A stretch of DNA of 64,000 bases, from assembly GCF_017639205.1 (NCBI RefSeq), contig NZ_CP071139.1:4036001-4100000 (forward strand). Direction: 5' to 3'. Made by a program: the position numbers and the translations under genes. Every line of letters starts with the position of its first letter. Within the stretch, counting starts at the first letter, position 1. This document shows positions 24,775 to 33,536 of the stretch, one piece after another. This DNA is from Streptomyces nojiriensis. GTDB taxonomy: Bacteria > Actinomycetota > Actinomycetes > Streptomycetales > Streptomycetaceae. The notes beneath the pieces are model-generated. The model was given only the letters and a program-made list of their open reading frames with translations, searched no databases and had not been told where the DNA came from.

Positions 24775-27220
24775 TGCGGAACCTCTGCGTGAGCTGGGAG
24801 ATCTGACCGGGCAGGGCGGTGACTTCGAGGGCGCGTATGGCCATGCCGGTGGCTCCGAACATGGCCGGGACCAGCAGGCAGCCGAGGGCGGCGCTGAGCA
24901 TCGGGTCGGGGATCTTCGGGCCGGCGATCCAGCCGGTACCGGCCGCGGCGACGGCGGCGACGGCGAGCCGGCCGATGCTGCCGACGACCCGGCGGACCTG
25001 GATGGCGATGATCCGGGAGCCGAGGCCGGTGAGCAGCAGGACGGCGGTGGTGGAGATGCCGGCGGCGTTGGCGGCGGCGATGCCGTAGGTGCCCCACCAG
25101 CGGACGGCGAAGGCTCCGGCCACGATGTTGACGAGCAGTCCGGCACCCATCGCGAACGCCGGGAACCAGGTGGGCCGGGCGGTCGAGAAGAAGGGCCGGG
25201 ACAGTGCGCCGACGAGGCAGTGGCCGAGGAGTCCGAGTCCGTAGACCCGCATGACGGAGGCGGTGGCGAGGGTGTCCTCGTGGGTGAAGGCGCCGCGTTC
25301 GAAGAGGACCTGGATGATCTGGGGCGCGTAGCCGATGACGAGTGCGGTGCCCATCAGGACGGCGAGCGAGGCCAGCGCGAGGTCCTGCTCCACCCGCCGC
25401 CGGGCCTTCTCCCGCTCTCCCGCGGCCATGGCCTGGGCGACGACGGGGAAGGTGACGGTGCAGATCATCAGCGAGAGCACCATCGGCATCTGCGCGACCT
25501 TCTGCGCGTAGTTGAGGTGGGAGATCGCCCCGGGCGGGAGCGAGGCGGCGAGGAACCTCTCGACCAGCACCTGTGACTGCCGGAAGACCGCGAAGAAGAT
25601 CACGGGGGCGATGACCCCGAAGGCGATGAGGGTGGGGCGGTCCCGGTCGCGCTGGCTGCGCGGGGCGGCCTTCTTCGCTCGGGGCGGGCCGAAGCCCACG
25701 TTCCGGACGAAGGCGGGCAGTTGGACGAGCGCCATCAGGAACCCGCCGACCGCGACGCCAGCGGCGGCGGCCCGGACGCCCCACAGGGTGTGCAGGGCCA
25801 CCATCGTGCCGATGATGCCGACGTTGTACGAGACGTAGATCGCGGCGGGCGGCAGGAAGGACCTGTGCGCGCGCAGCGCGGCGCTGAAGTATCCGGCGAT
25901 GCCGAAGGAGAGCACGGTCAGCGCGGTGAGCCGGGTGCACTCGACGGCCAGTGCGGGGTCGGGCAGGCCGGGGGCGAGCACGGAGACGACGGCGGGCGCG
26001 GCCACGACCAGCACGGAGGCGACGGCGGCCAGGAGCACGACGAGACGCGGCAGGGTCGCCCCCACCAGGAGCCGTACGGGGTCCTGCGCGCGGGCCTCCC
26101 TGCGGGTGAGCCCGGCCCGGCCGGCGGCCCGCCGGGCCAGGGCGTGGCTGAAGGCGGGCACCATCAGCAGCGCCATGGCGTCCTCGATCAGCAGCGTCGA
26201 GGCCATCTCGGGCACGGTCCAGGCGATCAGGAAGGCGTCGCTGTCGTGCCCGGCCCCGAAGAGGTGCGCGATGGTCTGGTCGCGCACCAGCCCGAACACC
26301 GCCCCGGCGGCCGTCAGTCCGGCGGTGACGGCGGCGGCCTTGGCCAGGAACCGCCCGAGCGGCTGACTCCCGCCGGTGCCGGGGCCGCTCCCGCTCGGGG
26401 TGGCGGACTCGGGCAGCTGGCTCGCGCCGGGGGTGGCTGCGCCGCCCGCCGCCCGGCTCCCGCCGGGGGTTGCGGAGAGCCCGCCTGCCGCCTGGCCCCC
26501 GCCGGGGGGTGCGGAGAGCCCGCCCGCCCGGCGGGCTTGGCGGAGCCGAGCCCGCCCGCCGGGGCCGCTCCCGCTCGGGGTGGCGGACTCGGGCAGCTGG
26601 CTGCCGCCGGGGCCGGCCGGGGCGAACGGCTCATCCACGACTTGGCTCCCGCCGGGGGTGGTGGAGAGCCCGCCCGCGCGGCGGGCATGACGGAGCCGGC
26701 CCCCGGCGGGGCCGGCGGACTCGGGGGCCTGGCTGCCGCCGGGGGTGGCGGAAAGCGCGACCGCGCGGCGGGCCTGGCTCGCCCTGGCCTCGGAGGTTTC
26801 ACCGAAGCCGCTCGCGGCCACCTGCATGCTGTGGCGGCCCGAGGCTCCGCCCGGGTATCCGGCGGAGCCGAACACGGGCCTGCGCGCACCCGGATTGCCG
26901 CCCGGGAGCCCCCCGGCGGCGAACCCGGGGGCCGCCGGGACCGGCACGGCCGGCGCGGCCGCCGCGGCGAGTCCCGGATCCCCGGCGGGCCGCCCGGTCA
27001 CGGGCCTGCTCCTCGGGTACCCGGGGTCCGCCGGGCCGGGCGCGCTGCGCGGGTACCCGGCCGCGCCGGGAGGGCCGGCCGGGTCGGCCCCGGTGGCGGG
27101 TCGCCCGGGCAGGGGCGCGCTCCGGGAGCGCCCGGCGAAGCCGGGGTCCGCCGGGACACGGGTGTGGCCCGCCCCGGCCGGGGAGCCGGAGGCGGGCCGT
27201 CGAGGCGTGGTGTCCGTCAC
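24764..27220 (-). CDS. MurJ/MviN-type lipid-linked oligosaccharide flippase with a long disordered N-terminus
   Basis: An 818-residue protein. From about residue 292 it is a 13-14 helix MATE-superfamily flippase: 'GLVRDQTIAHLFGAGHDSDAFLIAWTVPEM' is the classic first MviN block, and 'VPAFSHALARR' follows. This type moves undecaprenyl-linked precursors across the membrane. The first 290 residues are Gly/Pro/Ser/Ala-rich repeats (TPGGSQ, ESATPSGSGPG), probably a cytoplasmic low-complexity region. GTG 27220 overlaps the upstream stop as GTGA. The context suggests it exports the exopolysaccharide repeat unit rather than lipid II, in the place a Wzx would normally take. Confidence 0.85.
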   Translation of the reverse strand: MTDTTPRRPASGSPAGAGHTRVPADPGFAGRSRSAPLPGRPATGADPAGPPGAAGYPRSAPGPADPGYPRSRPVTGRPAGDPGLAAAAAPAVPVPAAPGFAAGGLPGGNPGARRPVFGSAGYPGGASGRHSMQVAASGFGETSEARASQARRAVALSATPGGSQAPESAGPAGGRLRHARRAGGLSTTPGGSQVVDEPFAPAGPGGSQLPESATPSGSGPGGRARLRQARRAGGLSAPPGGGQAAGGLSATPGGSRAAGGAATPGASQLPESATPSGSGPGTGGSQPLGRFLAKAAAVTAGLTAAGAVFGLVRDQTIAHLFGAGHDSDAFLIAWTVPEMASTLLIEDAMALLMVPAFSHALARRAAGRAGLTRREARAQDPVRLLVGATLPRLVVLLAAVASVLVVAAPAVVSVLAPGLPDPALAVECTRLTALTVLSFGIAGYFSAALRAHRSFLPPAAIYVSYNVGIIGTMVALHTLWGVRAAAAGVAVGGFLMALVQLPAFVRNVGFGPPRAKKAAPRSQRDRDRPTLIAFGVIAPVIFFAVFRQSQVLVERFLAASLPPGAISHLNYAQKVAQMPMVLSLMICTVTFPVVAQAMAAGEREKARRRVEQDLALASLAVLMGTALVIGYAPQIIQVLFERGAFTHEDTLATASVMRVYGLGLLGHCLVGALSRPFFSTARPTWFPAFAMGAGLLVNIVAGAFAVRWWGTYGIAAANAAGISTTAVLLLTGLGSRIIAIQVRRVVGSIGRLAVAAVAAAGTGWIAGPKIPDPMLSAALGCLLVPAMFGATGMAIRALEVTALPGQISQLTQRFRNVR
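26375..26790 (-). repeat. Imperfect tandem repeats in the flippase N-terminal region
   Basis: Blocks built around CCGGGGCCGCTCCCGCTCGG and GGCTCCCGCCGGGGGT (plus strand) recur several times with small insertions, for instance near 26380, 26560 and 26640. They encode the repeated ATPSGSGPG, TPGGSQ and QARRAGGLS segments. The array is prone to length change. Confidence 0.75.
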
Positions 27221-28617
27221 GGGCGGGCCGCAACCCCGGGGGCCCTACCCCGTGAACCCGCACCGCCGAGCGCCTCGGAATCCGCCGCCCCCGGAGAGGA
27301 CAGCGCCCACCAGGCCGCCAGGCCGATGATCACTCCGGTCAGCACCGTGGACGGCCCGCCGATGTCCGCGTAGAGGAAGTCGGTCAGCTGCCACACGAAC
27401 AGCCCGATCGCGATCAGCCCGCAGTCCCGCGCAGCCGCACCCGCACCCGCGCCCCCGCCGGAGCCGAGCCGGCGCAGCCCCGCGACCAGCAGGGCCGCCC
27501 AGCCGCCCACGAGTGCGACCAGCCCGATCAGGCCCTGCTCGCTCAGGATCAGCAGGTACATGTTGTGCGGGGAGAGCAGCGGCTGGCGCAGGTACGCCTG
27601 GCCGGCGCCCGCGGTGTCGCTGCCGGAGGACAGGCCCAGCGAGGCGTGCCCGTCCCGGTTGGCCGGGAAGCCCTTGAGCCCCACCCCCACCGCCGGCCGC
27701 TCGCGCCACATCGACTCGGCGGCGGCCCACATCGTGTAGCGGTCGGTCACCGACTGGTCGGGGGCGCTGGAGACCTGGGTGATGGAGGTCAGCCGTTCGG
27801 CGACCATCTCCGAGCCGACCCCGAACCCGCCGACCAGGACCACCCCGGCGGCCGCGAGCGCGGCGCCCACCTTCAGGGCCCGCCGGATCCCGGCCAGTGC
27901 CATCACCAGCACCGCCGCGCCGGCGGTGGCGATCCACGCTCCCCGGCTGAAGGACAGCACCAGCGGGAGCACCAGCGCCAGTGCGCAGCCGCCGGCGATC
28001 CGCCGCAGCCGTCGCGGCAGTCCTGGAGCGAGCCCGGCGGCGGTCGCCACGATCAGCCCGTACGCCACGACGGTGGCCATGCCCATGACGTCACCGGGGC
28101 CGAAGGTGCCGACGGCCCGGACGTCCGCGCCCTGGTACGAGGCACCGGTGTGGGTGGCGTACTGCACGACCCCCACCGCGCCCTGCACCAGCGCCAGGAC
28201 CACGAAGCACCCGGCGGCCAGCCGGAATTCCGCGGCGCCCTGCACCAGCAGCACCACGGCCGCCGGGACCAGGACGAAGACCTGCAGGTAGCGCACGAAG
28301 CCGGGCAGGGCGGCGTACGGGTCGCCCGCGGTCATCGTGGCGACCGCGAGGCCGACGGCGGGTGCCCCGAGCACGAGCACGCCCAGCGGGGTCAGCGTCC
28401 GCACCCGGCCGCGCAGCGCCTGCACCGCGCAGACGAGGACCAGCAGCAGCGAGGCGGCGTCGGCCGGGCCGACCTTCCCGGAGGCGGTGGCGTCCCCCGC
28501 CGGGAGCGGGGCGAGCAGGAACAGCACGGTGGCGGCGAGCGGCAGCAGCGGCCAGTGCCGGCGCAGCAGACCCGGCACGTCCGGCCGGACCAGCCGGCCC
28601 GGTACGGCGAGGCTCAT
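27217..28617 (-). CDS. O-antigen ligase/polymerase-like membrane protein (Wzy/WaaL fold)
   Basis: A 466-residue protein with about eleven membrane segments and a large extracytoplasmic loop. The loop contains 'RYTMWAAAESMWRERPAVGVGLKGFPAN' and 'SPHNMYLLILSEQGLIGLVAL', the typical Wzy_C signature with the functional His in H-N-x-Y-L. Such proteins polymerise or ligate lipid-linked repeat units outside the membrane. ATG 28617 shares one base with the preceding stop (TGATG), so translation is coupled to the priming transferase. Together with the flippase and Wzz-like gene it makes a Wzx/Wzy-like set. Confidence 0.85.
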   Translation of the reverse strand: MSLAVPGRLVRPDVPGLLRRHWPLLPLAATVLFLLAPLPAGDATASGKVGPADAASLLLVLVCAVQALRGRVRTLTPLGVLVLGAPAVGLAVATMTAGDPYAALPGFVRYLQVFVLVPAAVVLLVQGAAEFRLAAGCFVVLALVQGAVGVVQYATHTGASYQGADVRAVGTFGPGDVMGMATVVAYGLIVATAAGLAPGLPRRLRRIAGGCALALVLPLVLSFSRGAWIATAGAAVLVMALAGIRRALKVGAALAAAGVVLVGGFGVGSEMVAERLTSITQVSSAPDQSVTDRYTMWAAAESMWRERPAVGVGLKGFPANRDGHASLGLSSGSDTAGAGQAYLRQPLLSPHNMYLLILSEQGLIGLVALVGGWAALLVAGLRRLGSGGGAGAGAAARDCGLIAIGLFVWQLTDFLYADIGGPSTVLTGVIIGLAAWWALSSPGAADSEALGGAGSRGRAPGVAARP

Positions 28618-30146
28618 CAGCTGCCCCCCAGCCGGAAGCGGAAGAAGGAGGCCGCGGTGCGGGCGAGGATCCACAGGTCCTGCCACAGCGACCAGGTGTC
28701 GATGTAGTGGTTGTCGAAGCGGGCCCGGTCCTCGATGGAGGTGTCCCCGCGCAGGCCGTTGATCTGGGCGAGGCCGGTGATGCCGACGGGCATCCGGTGC
28801 CGGGCCTCGTAGCCGGGGTGGACGGTGGAGAACTTGGCGACGAAGAAGGGCCGTTCGGGGCGGGGGCCGACCAAGGCCATGTCACCGCGTACGACGTTCC
28901 ACAGCTGCGGCAGCTCGTCCAGCGAGGACTTGCGCAGGAAGGACCCGACCGGGCTCATCCCGCGGTCGCCCGCCACCGTCCAGCGGGTGGCGGCCTCGTG
29001 CTCGTCGGCGCGCAGGGTACGGAACTTCAGGAGGGTGAAGGGACGCCCGTACAGGCCGACCCGCTCCTGCCGGAAGATCACCCCCGGCCCGTCCCAGACC
29101 CGTACGGCCAGCGCGCACGCCCCCATCACGGGCGCGGCGGCGAGCAGCGCGATCAGGGCGAGCACGGTGTCGATGCCCCGCTTGGCCCAGCGCTCCAACG
29201 GCCGGGCCGGGCGCGGCAGCAGCGGCTGCACGGCGTAGCCCCAGAGCTGGTCGGCGGGGTGCGGCAGCCGCATGCCGGTGACCTTGGCGGTGCCGGCCGG
29301 GTCGGCGAGCCACAGCCGGCAGCCGTGGTCGTGGAAGAGCCGGACCAGGGAGGCGGTGCGCTCGTCGGCCTCGGGGGGGCGGGTGAACACCGCGTGCCCG
29401 ACGGAGTTCTGGATGACCGCGCGCCGGATGTCCTCGTGGGTGGCGAGCAGCGGCAGGGCGCCGCCGTCGCCCTCGGCGGGGGCGTAGCCCGCGCCGGGAT
29501 CCGCGAGCCCGACCGGGCGCAGCCCGAATTCGGGGCGGCCGTGCAGGGCGGCGGCCACCGCGCTCGCCCCGGCGCCGGGTCCGACGACGAGGGCGGAGGC
29601 GGGCCGGCGTACGACCGAACGGCGCTGGAGCTCGTTGACGAGGCCGCGGCCCGCGCACGCCAGGACGACCTGCAGGCAGACGGCGGTGAGCAGCGCGCTC
29701 CAGCCCATGGCCCGGGCCGGGTCGGCGGCGGCGGTGACGGCGGCGACCGAGCACCACAGCACGGCGGAGCGGCCGGCCAGCACGGGCAGTTCGAGGAGTG
29801 CGGAGGGGGCGAGCCGCGGCCGGTAGAGCCCGGCCTGCGCGTGCAGCGCGGCGAGCAGGACGGGGGCCGCGGACAGGACGGGCGCCGCCGCCGCGGGCAG
29901 GGTCGTCGCGGTGAGTACGGCGGCCAGCGCGTCGGCGGTGAGCAGGGGGAGCACTCGGCCGCGGCGGCGGACGCGCCGGGTGCGTACGGCGGAGCGGGCC
30001 GGGTCGGCCCTGGGCCCGCGCGGGGGGTGGATGGCGGTCGCTGAACGGCGGGCCGCAGCGGGGGGCGCGGGCGCGAAGGCGCCTCCGCCGGCGGGCCCCG
30101 TGCCGCCCTGCCCGGTGTGCCGGGCGGGTGCGCTGTCCATCGTCAT
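28617..30146 (-). CDS. Polyprenyl glycosylphosphotransferase (priming sugar transferase, WcaJ/WbaP type)
   Basis: A 509-residue protein. An N-terminal region with about four membrane helices is followed by a CoA-binding-like domain ('SALVVGPGAGASAVAAALHG'). One further helix precedes the catalytic bacterial sugar transferase domain: 'WAKRGIDTVLALIALLAAAPVM', 'IFRQERVGLYGRPFTLLKFRTL' and 'LDELPQLWNVVRGDMALVG', which contain the conserved Lys/Arg and Asp-Glu. The enzyme transfers a sugar-1-phosphate from a nucleotide sugar to undecaprenyl phosphate, the first committed step of exopolysaccharide synthesis. ATG 30146 overlaps the glycosyltransferase stop by four bases. Confidence 0.92.
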   Translation of the reverse strand: MTMDSAPARHTGQGGTGPAGGGAFAPAPPAAARRSATAIHPPRGPRADPARSAVRTRRVRRRGRVLPLLTADALAAVLTATTLPAAAAPVLSAAPVLLAALHAQAGLYRPRLAPSALLELPVLAGRSAVLWCSVAAVTAAADPARAMGWSALLTAVCLQVVLACAGRGLVNELQRRSVVRRPASALVVGPGAGASAVAAALHGRPEFGLRPVGLADPGAGYAPAEGDGGALPLLATHEDIRRAVIQNSVGHAVFTRPPEADERTASLVRLFHDHGCRLWLADPAGTAKVTGMRLPHPADQLWGYAVQPLLPRPARPLERWAKRGIDTVLALIALLAAAPVMGACALAVRVWDGPGVIFRQERVGLYGRPFTLLKFRTLRADEHEAATRWTVAGDRGMSPVGSFLRKSSLDELPQLWNVVRGDMALVGPRPERPFFVAKFSTVHPGYEARHRMPVGITGLAQINGLRGDTSIEDRARFDNHYIDTWSLWQDLWILARTAASFFRFRLGGS

Positions 30147-31330
30147 CGGCTGATGCGCTCCTGGTTCAAGGGCCGGGGCCTGCCCAGCAGTTCGTGGTAC
30201 AGGCCGGTGACCGCGTCCGTGGTCCGCCGCACGTCGAAGTCGGTCCGGGCGTGCTGCCGAGCCTGCTCCCCGAGTTCGGCGAGCAGCCGCGGCTGGGCGA
30301 GCAGCCGCCCCAGGGCCTGGGCCAGGGCCGTCGGATCCTCCGGCGGCACCAGGCACAGGCGTCCCTGGCCCGGCGGCAGGCTCTCCCTGGCACCGCTGAC
30401 GTCGGAGACCAGGACCGGGCGGCCACAGGCCATGGCTTCGAGCGGGGCGAGCGCCATGCCTTCCCATCGCGACGGCAGTACAACGAGATCGGCGGCCCGA
30501 AGCCACGGTCGGATGTCGGCGGCGGCGCCCGCGAAGTGCACCCCGGGCGCGGCGATGCGGCGCAGCCGTTCGGTGTCGGGACCGTCCCCGACGAGGGCGA
30601 GGCGGGCTCCGGGGATGGTGGCGAGCAGCTCCGGCCAGGCCCGCAGCAGGATGTCCTGCCCCTTCTGGGGGCAGATGCGGCCCACGCACACGGCGAGCGG
30701 CCCCTCGGCCGGGAAGCCCCCGGGCAGCGGCAGTTCGGCGCGGGCCCGGGCCCGGTCCCGGTCGGGGTCCGGTCCGCCGGGGCGGAAGTGGTCCAGGTCC
30801 ACGCCGTTGCGGATCACCGACCAGCGGGCGGTGATCCCCTCGGTCTCGCCGGCGCGGCGTTCGGCGTCGCTGACGCAGAGCACCCGGTCGGCCCAACGGG
30901 CCCCGTACCGCTCCCAGCGCAGCGCGAGTGCGCCGGTGGCCCCGCCGACCGCGTCGAAGGACCAGGCGTGGGGCTGGAAGACGGTGGGCAGGCGCCCGCG
31001 CGCGGCGAGCCGGCCGGCCAGGCCGGCCTTGGCGCTGTGGGCGTGCAGGAGGTCGGGCCGTACCTGGTGGAGCACCTGGCGGGCGCCGATGACCTCGGCG
31101 GGCAGTCCGGGCCCGGGGGCCCGCCCGGCGCGCCAGGTGAGCACCTCGGCCCCGGCGGCCCGGGCCGCGTCGCCGAGCGTGCCGCCGGGCGGACACCCGA
31201 CGACGGCGCGCAGCCCTTCGGCGGTCTGCGCGCGGACGAGGTCGGTGACGACCCTGGCCACACCGCCGTCGACGGGTTGTACCAGGTGGAGGACGGTCGT
31301 GGGCTGTACCGCCCGAGGTTGACTGGGCAC
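30143..31330 (-). CDS. GT4-family glycosyltransferase, first enzyme gene of the exopolysaccharide operon
   Basis: A 395-residue GT-B protein from GTG 31330. Features include the N-terminal 'VLHLVQPVDGGVARVVTDLVRAQ', 'RPDLLHAHSAKAGLAGRLAA', the linker 'WSVIRNGVDLDHF', 'AVCVGRICPQKGQDILLRA' and the donor-site 'PSRWEGMALAPLEAMACG' with the E-x7-E pair. It is a retaining glycosyltransferase likely to act on the undecaprenyl-linked primer. An AGGAG is present 12 bases before the start. It overlaps the priming transferase gene by four bases and begins 19 bases after the secreted-protein gene stop. Confidence 0.9.
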   Translation of the reverse strand: MPSQPRAVQPTTVLHLVQPVDGGVARVVTDLVRAQTAEGLRAVVGCPPGGTLGDAARAAGAEVLTWRAGRAPGPGLPAEVIGARQVLHQVRPDLLHAHSAKAGLAGRLAARGRLPTVFQPHAWSFDAVGGATGALALRWERYGARWADRVLCVSDAERRAGETEGITARWSVIRNGVDLDHFRPGGPDPDRDRARARAELPLPGGFPAEGPLAVCVGRICPQKGQDILLRAWPELLATIPGARLALVGDGPDTERLRRIAAPGVHFAGAAADIRPWLRAADLVVLPSRWEGMALAPLEAMACGRPVLVSDVSGARESLPPGQGRLCLVPPEDPTALAQALGRLLAQPRLLAELGEQARQHARTDFDVRRTTDAVTGLYHELLGRPRPLNQERISR

Positions 31331-31349
31331 GTGGAGCGGTCTCCTACGT

Positions 31350-32438
31350 TCAGCGGCGCGCGTCTGTCTGAACGAAGAGCACACCGAGGAAATGACCCTG
31401 AATTTCACCCGTGAACCTGAAGCTCAGACTGCGGGCACCACCGGACAGGGCGGGACTCAGGTCGAACACGTCCGCGTCATATCCGAGATTATTCATATGT
31501 TCGGGCTGTCGCACGAACGATTGATCGCCGAATTCCGTGATCGTGGAATTCATAACATCATTAAAAGGATTTTCTCCATCGCTGAGACTCACCCGGCGCC
31601 CGCTGTCGGCCGTCACGGTGAGTGAATCCCCGAGGACGCCCCGGTCCCCGTCGTACCCGACCACCCCGACCCGGCCCGCGGAGCCGGCCGGCGCGTCCAG
31701 GCCCTCGATCTCGACGGCCGCTTCACCCGCACGGGCGGCGATCGACTCGAAGCCGTCCCACAGCGAGAGCCGGCGCACCGGCTCCTGCGGGTGCTCGTAG
31801 GCGACGACCAGGGTCCAGCCGCCCCAGGCCCCCACCTCGGAGTGGCCCATCGCGATGTTGAGCTGGGCCACCGTCCACAGGCCGGCACCGCCCTTGCGGA
31901 CCAGCGGGGTCACATCGGCGGATGCCTGGTAGGCATCGCTGCCCGCGTCCGTGCGGTGGCCCATCACCGTGTCGGCGAGGACCTCCTTGTACGCGCCGCC
32001 GGGCTCGGCGACCAGCACCCGGCCGTTGTCCTGCGGCGGCTTCTGCTCACCCACCCGCAGGTTCCCGCCCCAGTAGAGGCGGGCGTACGAGACCTTCGCG
32101 CCCTGCGGGACCTTGAGCTCGGCCCGGGTGGAGTTGTAGGTGTCCGGGTCCTTGTCGACCTCGCTGTAGAACATCTCGAAGTCGCCGTTGACCCCCGCCG
32201 CGCCCTTCTTGACCTCGGCGCACGGCTCGGCCTGCGGGGACTGCTCCTTGCGGCAGCTGATGCCGGAGTTGGAGGCGCGCACCAGCCCGCCGTGCTGCAC
32301 GGCTTGGTAACGCTGGGTGAATGGGACCCGGGCCAGCTCCTTGGGGGCGGGAGCGGCCACCGCCGTCTGGGCGTTGACGGAAAGGGTGAGGCAGGACAGC
32401 AGACCGAGCGTGCCGAGGATTCTGCGGGAGGAACCCAT
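31350..32438 (-). CDS. Secreted protein of unknown function heading the exopolysaccharide operon
   Basis: A 362-residue protein from ATG 32438 (GGAGAC upstream). The signal peptide 'ILGTLGLLSCLTLSVNAQTAVAAPA' is cleaved near residue 30. The mature protein is beta-rich: 'KVSYARLYWGGNLRVGE', 'GAWGGWTLVVAYEHPQEPVRRLSLWDGF' and a C-terminal 'LSFRFTGEIQGHFLGVLFVQTD'. It resembles surface proteins annotated as DUF3344-like, but I am not sure of that family. The last 75 codons use AT-rich third positions (AAT CCT TTT AAT GAT GTT) unlike the rest of the gene. It lies only 19 bases before the glycosyltransferase, on the boundary with the chaplin block. Confidence 0.7.
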   Translation of the reverse strand: MGSSRRILGTLGLLSCLTLSVNAQTAVAAPAPKELARVPFTQRYQAVQHGGLVRASNSGISCRKEQSPQAEPCAEVKKGAAGVNGDFEMFYSEVDKDPDTYNSTRAELKVPQGAKVSYARLYWGGNLRVGEQKPPQDNGRVLVAEPGGAYKEVLADTVMGHRTDAGSDAYQASADVTPLVRKGGAGLWTVAQLNIAMGHSEVGAWGGWTLVVAYEHPQEPVRRLSLWDGFESIAARAGEAAVEIEGLDAPAGSAGRVGVVGYDGDRGVLGDSLTVTADSGRRVSLSDGENPFNDVMNSTITEFGDQSFVRQPEHMNNLGYDADVFDLSPALSGGARSLSFRFTGEIQGHFLGVLFVQTDARR

Positions 32439-32612
32439 GACCCTGTCTCCATTTTCGATCAGGGGGACAAAACAGGAGTGAACTTTGGCAGAAATCAGGC
32501 TGGAAATCACGCCGGACTCGCCCGTACGGCCTTTTGGGCGATAGCACGCACCCTCGCAACGGGCGGGTCGTTATGGGTTGCACCATTGTTCGAACCGAAA
32601 GGAAATGGGGAG

Positions 32613-32795
32613 ATGAAGACCGGCGGGTCTCCCGGCGCCTTGAGCGGCAACCCGCTCCAGGCGCCCGTCGGCGTCCCGGTGCACGCCTGCGGCCCCGCGG
32701 CGAACGCGGCCGCCCCGCCGAAACCCGCGTCCGGCACCACCCGCATGGGCGCCCGACCGTCAACCGTGCTGCCCGAAACGCCCGCATCCGAGTGA
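32613..32795 (+). pseudogene. Degenerate chaplin-like ORF
   Basis: A 60-residue frame from ATG 32613 after GGGGAG. It begins 'GGSPGALSGNPLQAPVGVPVHACG', which aligns with the chaplin core (GSPGVLSGN...VPVNVCGN), but the second half that should read NTVNxxxLLNPAFGNxC is replaced by Pro/Ala-rich sequence (PAANAAAPPKPASG). It ends with an LPETP sequence resembling a decayed sorting motif. There is no signal peptide at this ATG. The frame stays open upstream to GTG 32478, with a weakly hydrophobic stretch (LARTAFWAIARTLATGG). I read it as a chaplin relic; a divergent functional peptide is possible. Confidence 0.5.
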
Positions 32796-32874
32796 AGCCA
32801 CGCAACCCGAGCCGGGGCCGCGCCGTTGATCCGGGTGCTCCGCTACCGGGCAATCCTGCAAAAAAGGGACGACA

Positions 32875-33285
32875 ATGATCAAGAAGATGATGGCCTCGGC
32901 CGCGGTTGCCGCCTCGGTCGTGGGCATCGGTGCCGCCATGGCCCCGCAGGCGATGGCGATCGGCAACGACAACGGCGTCAACACCGTCCAGGGCAACGGC
33001 GCCGCGCAGATCTACGGCAACCAGGCCACCTACGGCAACATGAGCCCGCAGATGGCGCTGATCCAGGGCTCCTTCAACAAGCCCTGCATCGCCCTCCCCG
33101 CGAAGGCCAACGTGCAGTCCGTGCTGGCCCTGATCAACGTCGGCGTCCAGGACATCCCCGTCCTGTCCAGCCCGCAGAACCAGCAGTGCACCGAGAACTC
33201 CACCCAGGCCAAGGGCGACGAGGCCCTGTCGCACATCCTGGACAACATCCCGGTCCTCTCCGGCAACGTCTCGAACGGCAGCTGA
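32875..33285 (+). CDS. Rodlin (RdlA/RdlB family)
   Basis: A 136-residue secreted protein from ATG 32875. The signal peptide 'MIKKMMASAAVAASVVGIGAAMAPQAMA' is followed by the rodlin mature sequence: 'GNDNGVNTVQGNG', 'MSPQMALIQGSFNKPCIALP' and 'PQNQQCTENSTQAKGD', then 'LSHILDNIPVLSG'. Two Cys are conserved. Rodlins form the paired rodlet ultrastructure on aerial hyphae and spores together with chaplin fibrils. A second rodlin lies at 36824 with an almost identical C-terminal third. Expression is expected during aerial development. Confidence 0.95.
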   Translation: MIKKMMASAAVAASVVGIGAAMAPQAMAIGNDNGVNTVQGNGAAQIYGNQATYGNMSPQMALIQGSFNKPCIALPAKANVQSVLALINVGVQDIPVLSSPQNQQCTENSTQAKGDEALSHILDNIPVLSGNVSNGS

Positions 33286-33300
33286 CCGAGGCCCGCGCCA

Positions 33301-33338
33301 GCGAGGCCGTCGCACCCACCGGGTCGCGGCGGCCTCGC
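33301..33338 (+). terminator. Hairpin after the first rodlin
   Basis: GCGAGGCCG (33301-33309) pairs perfectly with CGGCCTCGC (33330-33338), starting 16 bases after the rodlin stop. The loop is 20 bases and can form some further pairs. The 33339-33536 stretch beyond it is relatively AT-rich and should hold the chaplin promoter. Confidence 0.5.
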
Positions 33339-33536
33339 CGCATATTGAGCCGGGACGATCCCGGCCCCGGAATTGTCGATATGAATCCACCGGCACCATG
33401 AATTCGATCCGGACATCGGACCGGACGCCGGGATGAATTGTCGACCGGCCGCCGAAAATGTGCGGTTTCTTTTTCCCGGACCGCTCGTTGTTAATTCTGC
33501 AGTGGACACGCCTCTGCGGGAAGGAAAGAAATCAAA

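Noticed and set aside
24764..27220. Flippase as the essential housekeeping MurJ
   Set aside because: It is embedded in an exopolysaccharide operon beside Wzy- and Wzz-like genes, so a dedicated Wzx-like role is more likely, although not proven.
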